Positions 28,554 to 39,072 of a stretch of 64,000 nt of DNA are shown piece by piece. The DNA comes from Udeniomyces pyricola (Eukaryota; Basidiomycota; Tremellomycetes; Cystofilobasidiales; Mrakiaceae): the NCBI GenBank assembly GCA_039545295.1, contig BCIK01000010.1:62001-126000 (forward strand), read 5' to 3'. The position numbers were made by a program, and so were the translations under genes. The notes beneath the pieces are model-generated. The model ran no database searches. It was given only the letters and a program-made list of their open reading frames with translations, and had not been told where the DNA came from. The first letter of the stretch is position 1. The number at the start of each line of letters is the position of its first letter.

Positions 28554-31500
28554 TCACAACTCATCATGTTCCCTCTCCCTTTCCGCTTCGACGCTCCCTT
28601 TCATCTGCTCATCGAACCCACTCTTCTGCCTCTGTCCTCCAAGGACCTGTTCGAACCCCTCACCACCCAAGCCCATCTCCCTCATCATCCTCTCCACCTG
28701 CGCCTCCTCATCTTCCTCCTCTCCGCCGTTCGCAGTGGAAGAGGAAGGCACATGGGGAAGGGGTTCGGTTGAAACCTCGGGAGCAGGTCGGATGGTGGGC
28801 TTGACGGTTTGAGCTGAAGGCGAGATGGAGAGCGATTGACGAAGAAGGTGTTCGATTCGGGTGAAGAACCTGAAAGAAGAAAAACAAACAAGAAAAAGAA
28901 GAAGGAAAAAAAAAAAAACGAAGGAGAAGGAGGTCAGAAGACAAAGCCCACAAGTGCCTATGGACAACCTCTCAAACAAATATCACCCTCCTCCAAGAAC
29001 ACATCCGAGCAGACAACATAAACGACTAACCCTTCCAAATCCGAGACTTCAAATCCACTCCTGACGAGCGTCACGTCCAGCAACGTCTTTACGATCGCTT
29101 CCAATTCCTCATCATCACCTCCATCTTCGTTCAGATCGTCGTTGTTTTCGTTGTTGGCAAGGACGCGGGCGAGGAGACCTCGGATGAGCGGAGAACCAGG
29201 ATTGATTTCGAGCGCGCCTTTGGCTTGGGAGCGCATGTATTTGATGAGAGGGTCCTCTTCCGACGATGAGGATTGAGCAGCCATGACCTTTATTGGAAGA
29301 ATGCAAGAAAATCAAGGAGATAGGAGAGGAAAGGACAAGAGTGCGAGAGAGGAAACGACAGAGAAACAAAAACAAGAGGCAGGCGATTAGGAGAAATGCA
29401 AAGGAAGGGATAGGAGACAGAAGGGAGGGGGGAGGGTTGGGAGTTAGTATGGTCAGTCGGAGGAGGTACGCTAGAACAAAATGATACATGTCCATTGGCA
29501 GTATATAAAAAAGAAGATGACTCAACTCGTTGCATGTTGGCTGACATGCCAGCATCGTCTGAAACAATGGCCGTTGGTGAAGAGACCAACCGGTTCGAAA
29601 CAATGACTGTCGCGACACCACGGCGAAGCAAAAGGACAAACAAAAGTTCGAGCCAAGATACCAACTATAGTCAGTTTCCCCACCAAGATACAAAGGGAGA
29701 AGCAAGAACCAAGGGGAGTTGGGTTGTACCATCGCTAACGACGCTTCGGAATCGATCCTTGATCCACTTTTGAAGGGGCGCGAATTCTTCCTTGAGCGTT
29801 TCGAGTTGGGCGAGTTCAGCGGCGGCGGATTGGTCGTCTACGCAGAATATGGCAAGAAGCGTGAAACCAAGCATGAGTCTTTTTGAAGCAAAACATTCGA
29901 GTCTAAGTCGACATCGAGGGCGGGTAGCGTCTTGGCCCACAACCTGCCAGCGAAACCAAAAAAAAAAAAAGACCCATCTTGTTGGAAACTTACCCTCATC
30001 ACCAAACTTAAGACCTTTCTTCGTGACGTCCTGGAATTTAAGTCCTTGGTGCTTGCCGAGTTGTTGGATGCAGAACTCATCCATGGGCTCGTTGAGAAGC
30101 AGGACCTCGTACCCCCTGGCGTGAAGCTTCTCGACAAAGGGGGATTTGAGAAGCGTAGCTGGAGTCTGACCAACAGCGGCGAGGAAGTAAATCTATAAGG
30201 AGATCAATTTGCGCGAATCAAGGAGCCTTGGGTCAGACCAAACTGGAGCAAGGAGAAGACTCTGATGTGACATTGAAAGAAAACGATCAAACCTGATCCT
30301 GTCCAGTCCGCCTCCTCTCAACATACTCGTCCAGTCCCACCAGCTTTCTCTCTTCTCCCTCGGCAAGTTGCCTTTCCCTAGCCGCCTCCAAGCTACTTTC
30401 GAACCTCAGCAAGCCAGCCAATCGGCCTTTATCCGTCACCGTCTCGGCGACGCCAATCTTGAGAGCGTTACCGACTAGTTTCCAAACTTTGGCGTACGTC
30501 TCGGGGTCAGACGAAGCCGTCTTCGTGAGCAGATCGAGGGACTTTTTGATGAGGGTTCGTTGAAGTTGGTTGATGAACTTGGACGAGGTCAGGTGGGAGC
30601 GAGAGACAGTTAGGGGGAGGTCGTCGGCTGAATATGAGAATAGAGTCGAGTCAATACTCTCACAGAACTTGCTAATACAGGCATCAAACCAGAGTTAAAA
30701 GCCCATTTTCTTACCATCGACGTGGATCTTCAAGAAGCTCAGCCATCTCGGGATGTACTGCGGGCCCAGGTCATCGGTGATGAAGACACGTTTGACCATC
30801 ATGCGGACGTTCTTAAGACCATTCTCGGCTTTTTGCCAAAAGTCCCCAGGGAGGGCCGAGGGAACGTAGATAAGAGCTCGGAAGGAGATACCGGACTGGG
30901 AATCAGCTCTGTTAAAATGGAGCGACGAGAGGGTAGAATTGATGATTAGAAAAGCAGTAGTATAGACAAGGAGGGAGAGTCAGGCGATGTCGAGAAACAA
31001 CTCTTTATGCCGTCAAGGGTCCCAAAATTCTGCCCCTCCCCAGTACTTCCGTTCTGGCAAGCAACTACTCACTTGAAATGACTCCAAATGAGGGGGTCGG
31101 CGCTGTCCTTGCTGCTAATCTTATAAAATTCCTTGTATTCCTCATCATCGATGGTCTTAGGATCCCTCATCCAAAGCGGCTCTGCTTTGTTGAGACGCTC
31201 GTAAGAAGTGATGGCGACATCCTCGGTTTCGGGTTCGGTGAGTTCATCTTCGATCTGAGCTTCTTCTTCATCGGCGTCGTCGTTAGATGAAGAAGTTGGG
31301 GGAGAAAGAGGTGGTTTGGGAACGGTGGACAAGGTCGTAGACGATAAATAGATGGGGAAGGTCGAGGCAAATGAAGAGTGTTTTTCCCTAGGTGGAGGCG
31401 CATGAAAGGGTAGCAGCAGGATATCGGGATGGACGACATCGGAACACTGTCAGATGATGATTGAACAAGCCGCGTTGTCCCATTTCTTAGCATCCAAACC

Positions 31501-32818
31501 CTCGTCGAGCCTGCCCCCTGTCCCCCACCCCCTCTCCATCTTCTCTCCGCCCAGCGATTGACGAAAAGATAGAAAGCACCAGCACCAATGATGACACTAC
31601 TCACACAAGCTCCTTGATCTTGACCTCCTCCAGCCATTCCTTCTCTCCTTCCTTCAAAACCATCACAATCTCCGTGCCTCTCTCGCCAAGCCAGTTCCCC
31701 TTAGGATCCTCGTAGACCTCAAAACTCGTCCCATCCGCAGCCGACTCAAAGACAAACTGCTTCGGCTCCGGGTTACTCGCCGTTCGCGGTGGAAGCGAGT
31801 GCACGCGCACGTGAGAAGCAATGAGGAACGTCGAGTAGAAGCCGAGTCCGAATTGTCCAATGAGGTTGCCATCGGCTTGCTTGGAGGAAGAGGTCGTCTC
31901 GGCTCGGGAGAGGAAATCAGACGTGCCGGATTTGGCGATGGTACCGAGGTTCTTTTTGAGCTCATCAGGGGTCATGCCGATACCGGTGTCTTCATTCGGT
32001 TCAAAAGTTGTGTTACAGAGAAGGCAGATTGAGTTGAAAGATAGGAATACATGCGCCGAACAAGTTGTGTGCGATGGTCATGAGAAACACAAAGGCGTCA
32101 GTATGCGGGCTGGTCAATGGACGCATCTCAAACGAGATCTCCTGGCAATCAGGCACAACTAGCTCTTCAGATGAGCAAACGCCTTCTCACCTCTCACGAC
32201 CAATCTGCCCACGCCGCCTGCCTCTGACGAGTCCGGCTCAGCCCGGATAGTAATGTTGAGCTCGCCGGTCCCGATGAAGGTGTCGTGATCCTGGAGGCTG
32301 GTCAACCGCAGCTTCTCGAGAGCATCGTTTGCGTTGGAGAGAAGCTCACGAAGAAAGATGGATTTGGTAGGATAACTGATGGAGAAGGAAGGCGATGGAT
32401 AGATAGATTGTAGGGGTGAGGTGAGTAGACATGAAATGGAACAATGAAGAAACAGGACAAAGGGGGAAAGGAACAAAGGAGAAGCAACGAACAGCGAGTT
32501 GACAACGATGTTCCTCAGTCTCGACACGTCAGACTGATGATATATATATGTGGCGAGCGGAGGGAGAAGTGAAAGCAAGGAAGTATGGTAGATGCGTTAG
32601 GTTCGGTCGTCAAAAAAAAAAACAATCGAACATACACACTCAAACAAGAAAGATCGGCTGCAGAGGAAGAAGGGGAGTCGAAGGAGCGAATCGGAAGTGA
32701 GGGTCGGGTCACGAACCTGGTACTCAAACTTGGTGCCCTTGGGATCTGAGTCTTGTTGGGCAATGACTGATCCTGCAGCCAGGAGCAGCGGTGCGAGGAA
32801 TGTTGTTTTGAGTCGCAT
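28554..32818 (-). CDS. Endoplasmic reticulum HSP90 chaperone (GRP94/HSP90B type)
   Basis: HSP90B folds secretory and membrane proteins in the ER lumen. Twelve exons: 32818-32717, 32533-32493, 32375-32191, 31989-31605, 31387-31073, 30908-30715, 30627-30293, 30192-29994, 29837-29730, 29606-29527, 29287-29031 and 28869-28554. They total 2517 nt (838 aa). A signal peptide ([18 protein letters not shown]) opens the protein. The GHKL ATPase has [40 protein letters not shown] and [13 protein letters not shown]. There are extra residues (SSSKQAD) before this last motif, where GRP94 differs from cytosolic HSP90. The middle domain has [15 protein letters not shown] and [13 protein letters not shown]. 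The C-terminal domain has [16 protein letters not shown] and [14 protein letters not shown], then an acidic stretch and the retrieval signal HDEL. Two in-frame ATGs upstream (32905, 32878) would only lengthen the signal region. Introns 1 and 2 start with GTTCGT. Divergent from DBR1. Confidence 0.95.
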
Positions 32819-33258
32819 CGAGGGCGCGAGATGGTGGGAGATGTGGTGGAAAAGAACGGAGCCGAGACGTACACGCATTTGAGAGGCATGCACGCGGTCC
32901 ATCATCGATCAAAGGAAATTGGACGCAAGTCACGTAACTTTGTGACGTGGCAAGAAAGATTCAAGAAACCGAGATACAATGAACGAGAATATGTACATGA
33001 CATCCTCCATCAAGATCACTTACTCTCTGTTGGCAAATCATGTCAAGTAGTTGGCAACTATCAGGACCTTTGGATCGGAATAGGCGACATAGACCAAACA
33101 ATATCATAGAAAGAAAAGAAACATATCAAAATGTCGATATTTGTACTGGTCAATCGCTCTGTCGCCCGACGCGATCTGGATAAACGAAACGCAACAGCCG
33201 GCGTCTGTTTGATGTTTCGCTTCTTGCCGACATCGACCTCGCCCGACCCCGCCCAATC
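32819..33258. promoter_or_regulatory. Divergent promoter region GRP94 / DBR1
   Basis: 440 bp between divergent start codons. Nearest GRP94 are ACGT-core sites (described separately) and a CCAAT box on the minus strand (32918-32922). The DBR1 side has no clear motif. Confidence 0.55.
32929..32950. promoter_or_regulatory. Paired ACGT-core sites resembling UPR elements
   Basis: About 110-130 bp upstream of the GRP94 start: CACGTA at 32931-32936 (TACGTG on the GRP94 strand, the core called UPRE-2 in yeast) and TGACGTGG at 32943-32950 (the core of the mammalian XBP1/ATF6 UPRE). A minus-strand CCAAT at 32918-32922 is adjacent. Regulation of this gene by Hac1/XBP1-type bZIP factors is inferred from motif and gene function, not shown. 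Confidence 0.45.
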
Positions 33259-35744
33259 ATGCACGTACGTCCCACGTTGCCCAGTCCAAATTCGTCTCAT
33301 CCTGAGTCCATGACTGATGCCCCTCGTCCCGCCAGGTTGCAATCGAAGGCTGTTGTCACGGAGAGCTTGATGCCATCTACGCCTCCATCAGCCGTGCCGA
33401 GCGTGAAAAGGGCTTCAAAGTCGACCTCTTGCTCATCTGCGGCGATTTCCAGGTCAGTCTCGCCTTTCCTGTTCACGGTCCTGTCTACCGTTCTCACCTA
33501 CAGCTAGCGTTCTCCCTCATGATGGTCCAACATGATCTCAGGGTATGACGTTGATACCATCGTTCTCTTCCTTGACATCAGGCTCTCCGCAACCCATTCG
33601 ACTTTGAATCGCTCGCGGTGCCCGAGAAGTTTCGCGCTCTCGGCTCCTTTCATTCCTACTACTCTGGCCAAAAGAAGGCTCCCGTATTGACGATCGTCAT
33701 AGGAGGCAATCATGAGGCTAGCAACTACATGTGGGAGCTGTGAGTCGATTCTCATCTTCCTTCACTCTCCTTCCAGGGAAGGTCAATTGATGAAGCCGGC
33801 TGATCTCTCTGACCACCTGCTTGCATCATCCCTTCTCGACGCGTCGTTCACGCCTGATGGTAACCTAGACACCACGGTGGCTGGCTCGCACCTAATATCT
33901 ACTACCTCGGTACTGCAGGATCTGTGCTCGTCAATGGTTTGAGAATTTCTGGCGCGTCGGGCATTTATAAGTCTCACGATTATCACAAGGGTCCGTTTCC
34001 CCAAGCTTTCCATCGAGGCGCTCTCACGCACGCGTCTCTCGTCGACACCCTGACGTTATCTGCCATGTCAGTATTGACCGTTCACCCCCTCTGGGATGTT
34101 ATACACAGGTCATTTCGAGACCATGCCGTATGATCGATCTTCCATGCGATCCATCTATCACATCCGACATCTCTCTGTTTCGAAACTCCTCCTTCTTCCT
34201 GAGATGTCCTCCTCGTCAACCGCATCGCCTAGCCCTGCGACTCACTCTCCTTTCCCATCCTCCTCAGATCCCAGCATCTTTCTTTCTCACGACTGGCCCC
34301 TTTCTATCGCCCCGCACGGCGATCTAACTTCCCTTCTCCGCCGCAAGCCGTTCTTTGCCGACGAGATTCGGGACGACACCTTGGGCAGCAAGCCGTTGCT
34401 CGAAGTGTTGAAAGTGCTGAAGCCGAGTTGGTGGTTCGCGGCGCATTTGCACGTCAAGTTTGCAGCTGTCTGGAGGCACGAAGGAAGTGGTGAGAGGCGA
34501 GAAGGGGGAGAGTCGGGAGGTGGACAGGTGCAGATGCAAAGCGGAGCATCGCGTCAAGTTCGGAATCCGGATGAGATTCTCTTGGAGGAGGATGATGACG
34601 ACAGTAGCAACCACATGGTGTCTCAGCCGACACCTTTGGCATCCGTCCGTAACCCCGACGAGATCAACCTCGACGACGACGATGATGAGCCGACGATGAC
34701 AGCCGCAATCGACGCCGCTGCCGACAAGGTTGAAACCATCGAGACCATGGAGGTCGTTCAAGATGCTTCGTTGGATACTCCGATTGGACCCACGACCGAC
34801 GAGACTCCCTCACCGTCTGTGCTGTCTTCGACGGCTGGATTGCTTCCACTCCAACCATTGCGTCCTAGCTCGCTGCCAATCGCCCCGGCTTCCGTCATCA
34901 CTGGCAACAACCCCGATGAGATTTCCCTCGAAGATGACGACGAGGAGGAAGAACCTCATCATCTTCATACCCAACCCAACCTCCCTTCGTTCCTGCCCCC
35001 TCGTCCTCCCACTCTGGCTCCAGAAATCCTCACTTCCTCCTCATTAAACCCTGTACCATCCCCTCGCCCGCTGGGCCATGGGACCCGTCCGGGCGATGAA
35101 CAGCAAAAGGACGATGATCTACCCCAAATGACCAAGTTTTTGGCGCTGGATAAATGTCTGCCAAACAAGGACTATCTGCAGGTATGTCAATGAGGAAATC
35201 AGGGATGACATTGGTATACAAAACAGGGAGGGAAACCCAAGTAGATGATTTGTTTGGAGGAAAAGATTATGTCAGATGCACATGACAGGGTAACTGACTC
35301 CTTTCCCTATTCACCCTCCCCCCCATTCCCTCCCACTCCCCCTCGGCCCTCCTTCTGTTGCCGTTCATTTCTCTTGTCTCCCTTCTCAATCCAGATCCTA
35401 TCAATCCCAACTCCTCTTCCCCATACTCCCGGCACGCCTCCACGCCTAACTTTCGATCCTTACTGGCTCGCCATCACCCGAGCTCTCCACCCGTTCCTCT
35501 CCCTAACTCCCCGTCAAACCCCTCTTCCTCCCCAAGCTCAGCTCCAAGCGCTCGTCCTGAAAGAGATGCAATGGATTGAAGCAAATGGGTTGGGTTTCAC
35601 CCAGCCAGAGATCGAAGGTGGTCCGAGGGAAGGCAACGTCGAGATCGGGGAGGTTCAGAGGTTTTGGAGGACCGCACCATGTGTGGGTGAGATGGGCGGC
35701 GGACCTGGTTCGTTCAAGTATCTTTTTACACACACACACACACA

Positions 35745-35810
<66 letters not shown>

Positions 35811-35830
35811 NNNNNNNNNNNNNNNNNNNN

Positions 35831-35876
<46 letters not shown>

Positions 35877-36440
35877 TTTTTGACGTGTTTATGGTTATTC
35901 TCATCTTGGGTTCATCACTAATTTTCTCCCGATCCCTATTCTATTCTCATCCATTCCTCATGCGTCTCCTTCTCCTTTCTCCTTCTCACGCTTTTCCCTC
36001 ATCACCCATCCATCCTTCCTTCCTACCTACCTACTTTCTTCACAGATGCCTGGTACACCAACCCTCAAACCCTCGCCTTATGTTCCCTCCTCTCGATCCC
36101 CAACAAGATCAACCCCGTCCCACCCGGGTTCCCACTCCCACCCCCGACGCCCAAGGAGCTACCCGAACCGTTCTGGCCAGCCGGTCATCACCCACCCCCA
36201 CCTCCGCCTCCGCCGCCGTCGTTGCAGATGGAGAACGGACCGTCGTTGATGAGTCATGGGAGAGATGGGGTTGGTCTAGGATCGAATTCCCCATCCCAAG
36301 AACAACGAGAGACGCAAGGGGAACACGTTCAAATGCAAGGACAGGAAGAGAGAGGGGTTGAGGAGGAAGAGGAAGAACCGGAAGTGTTGACTTTGGGAGA
36401 TGAAGATGAGGCGGGAAGATGGAAGGAAGGAAGTGGTTAA
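33259..36440 (+). CDS. DBR1: RNA lariat debranching enzyme
   Basis: Dbr1 hydrolyses the 2'-5' bond of excised intron lariats. Coding exon 1 is six bases (33259-33264, ATGCAC); exon 2 begins at 33336. The metallophosphoesterase core is complete: [89 protein letters not shown]. Next is a long acidic insert holding three copies of NPDEI (34564, 34651, 34909). The C-terminal domain follows with [31 protein letters not shown] and a proline-rich end. The stop is the TAA at 36438-36440. The intron at 35708 starts with GTTCGT, carries a CT microsatellite and contains a 20-N assembly gap. It is convergent with SAF4. Family call is firm; some central exon edges are approximate. Confidence 0.94.
35748..35868. 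repeat. (CT)n microsatellite with assembly gap
   Basis: A short CA run is followed by continuous CT, interrupted by 20 N (35811-35830), then CT again and a T run. It lies wholly inside a DBR1 intron. True length is unknown because the assembly is gapped here. Confidence 0.95.
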
Positions 36441-36814
36441 TGATGTTGGATGATGTTGATTTAAAACCCCCCTTTCCCCTCGCGAATAGAACAATGCCAA
36501 TCAATCACGTTTTCCTAGATGCACTTTCCCCCCATATTTTAGTTTTATATTCTCCCATCATCTCAACTGGGAGCAGCTTCTTAAAGGTGTGCATAGTGGG
36601 TTTAGTATGTTGTTGAGGATCATGTGGATCTCATCTGGTCATGCTCTGGAATGTTTTGTTTCATCTCATCTTTCCTCAAGCATGCGTCGCGCGTACACAT
36701 ACACACTCTGGTTCTCTCTCACGTTCACACTTTCTCTTGTGCCCGACTGTATATCTGGTCCCCCCCCCCCCCAAGAAAGCATGTTCATTCCAAAGAAACC
36801 CCTTGAAATCATCA
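36441..36814. other. Convergent intergenic region DBR1 / SAF4
   Basis: About 370 bp holding two 3' ends. It contains a C run at about 36762-36772. No gene seen. Confidence 0.5.
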
Positions 36815-38769
36815 TCAGTCATCGCTGCCGTATCCATCGAGGCCGACGATGAGACTCGAGCTCGGTCCGACCTGAGCTGTCGACGAGGCACTGGCCGGGA
36901 GGCATAACGTGGTTGATGGAGATGGCATCAAGGCCTGATCCAGATTTGTGAGCCGTGCTGCACTGGAGGTCATCGTCGTCTTGGGTGATTGGGTACCTGT
37001 CGAAGAAGACATCAAACTCGGTGCTCCTGCAGCTGGCTTCTTCACTTTCCCTTCTGAGGATCTATCCCTCAATTTGACCAACACCCCTCCACCTCCATCC
37101 ACTAAAACGCCTTTCCTCTGCACTTGCTTCAAGATCCCCTCGATGCCACCCTCTCCATCCTTATCTCCCTTCCCACTCCGCCTCAACCCGCCCCTTAAGC
37201 CTTCTTGAGCCTGCGCTCCAAACGGATCATACCGTCTCTTTGTATTCCCAACGACTTCCTTTCTTAACCTTTCTACTCCACTCTCTTTCTCCTTGCCTTT
37301 CCCACTACTACCACCACTTCCTCCTCCTCCTCCAAAACCTCCGATCTGACCTCGTTCCACCTGTCTCTTCTCCACCTCCCCTCTGCCAGCTCTCCATGCT
37401 TCCTGTCCTTCCCGCGCAAGAGGCGTCAGGAGTAACAACGAATCCGACAACCCGAATCGAGATTTCAACGCATCGTCCGCTTTGGTCTTGATCTTGAGAA
37501 GTTCCTTGGTCGTACGGAACGAAGAGCGTAGTTTCGAGGAAAGCGTATAAGGGTCTAGTGGAAGTATGAAGAAGAAGAAGAAGAAGAAGAGAAGTAAAAA
37601 TAAAACCAACCCAAGGCGCGTGCAAGAAAGATGGGGAGGGATCAGCTTGTTTTCTCACACTCCTTCTTTTTTTTTCCTTCTTGTTTTTTTTTTTTGTTCT
37701 ATGTCTTCTTATGATTCTGGATTCTTGTGTTGTATTTTGGGAGAACTGACCTGAAGTCGTCGCTTCTGACAGCTCATAGAGCTCCTGCAAGCGCAGCTCG
37801 CGCTGCTTCGATGCCGACAACTGACTCGTCGTCTTTTCCAATTGCGAGAACGCATCGGGCGCCGCGACAGAAGGGTTGTCCGTATCTGCAAGCACAAGGA
37901 AAGAAACGAAAGAAAAAAAGCAACCGTGGAACGAGAGCCAAAGAAGAGACGAGAGATCAGAAAGGGCGCTCAACGGCAAGTGAGTGTAGAAAGGGTTCAC
38001 AAAGTTTTACCTTGAACGGCATACCCTCCATTCTCCTCGGGATCCCAATCCTCCTCCTTTTTCCTCGCCCCAGCATGAACTACATACGCCGCGTTCTGCC
38101 CGATGATGAAAGCAGAGACATAGTTGAGAGAGGAACGTCAGCCCAAAGGTCGCCAAAGTATAAAGAACGAAGGGGGAGGGAGGAAGGAAGGGGCAGACAC
38201 GTGGTTCAAACTCCAGAGGTTCTCTACCCGGAGAGACTGGGACGGACCTTGGGATCGGTGCGAATCTCAAACCAGTGGCTACATAGATGACATTTACAGC
38301 GAAACCCCCAAATCTTTGTGCTAAGATAGGCCCCGGCTTGTTTCTTTTCAGCCTGATGAAAGCGCAGAGGACATGAAGAAGGGGGGGGGGGGNGGGGTTC
38401 AGTTATGACGCGCAGCTAGACGTCGATGACGGTACGTGATGATGACGAGGGCTTGGAAAGGATGGAATTGGATGGGGTTTCGGGAGTGTCGGATGGGTTG
38501 GTTCTCCTCTTTGGGTTGTTCTGACTGGCTGGAATCAAGAGCTAGTGAAAAGGGTGAGTTGTACGGACGTTATACCTGACGCCTGCGCCTAGATGAGCGT
38601 CGCAACCTCCACACCAAATGTTGAAGGGCAACTCGAAGCGAACGATGAGGATGCCCTGATCGAGCTTGCGAGCGCGGTCTCCAAGGGCATGCTTGCCGGT
38701 GATAGAGTTGTTGGTTGGGTGAACGGCAGGATCGTAGGACGGCGGGAAGTAACGGTTGAAGCCTTGCAT
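36815..38769 (-). CDS. SAF4: Yju2/CCDC130-family splicing factor (SAF4-like)
   Basis: The CCDC130 (Saf4/YJU2B) group are spliceosome-associated proteins related to the step-1 factor Yju2/CCDC94. Exon 1 (38769-38569) gives MQGFNRYFPPSYDP, GKHALGDRARKLDQGILIVR and FNIWCGGCDAHLGAGVRYN. Exon 2 (38352-38248) gives AEKKQAGAYLSTKIWGFRCK and CHLCSHWFEIRTDPK. Exon 3 gives YVVHAGARKKEEDWDPEENG. The two Cys pairs (CGGC and CKCHLC) form the predicted zinc site. Later exons are helical (SQLEKTTSQLSASKQRELRL, RTTKELLKIKTKADDALKSR) and end in a low-complexity tail with GNTKRRYDPFG and GYGSDD before the TGA at 36815-36817. The form MQGFNRYFPP points to CCDC130/Saf4 rather than Yju2. A single N (38393) lies in intron 1. 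Divergent from YSH1. Confidence 0.93.
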
Positions 38770-39072
38770 GATGGTGAGAGATGGTGGATGGCCAAGGGTA
38801 GGCGTGGATTTGGTGAGAGTGGATGATGATTGAATATAGTCGATTTAATGTTTCATCCATTAGCTTATACTACATAGAGCTCGCGATCGATGCATCAATG
38901 ATATATATATATATATACCATGCATCATTATTTCATCATGATGACTGTCGACCACTACTGACTGCAGTTACTCCAGCCAGCTGGACGACGAGTCATCACC
39001 TCAGCAACTGCCAGGTCTCCCTTCCAGCCACCACCATCCTCCCTCTCTCGTGCCTTCAGTTTCTTCCCCACC
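38770..39072. promoter_or_regulatory. Divergent promoter region SAF4 / YSH1
   Basis: Only 303 bp separate the two start codons, so the promoters must overlap or share elements. Visible are a TA repeat (about 38902-38917), CATCATGATGA palindromic sequence near 38932-38943 and a C/T-rich leader before YSH1. Confidence 0.6.

Noticed and set aside
28566..28812. Plus-strand frames over the GRP94 3' exon
   Set aside because: These are shadows of the minus-strand exon that ends in HDEL; their composition is antisense Ser/Pro.
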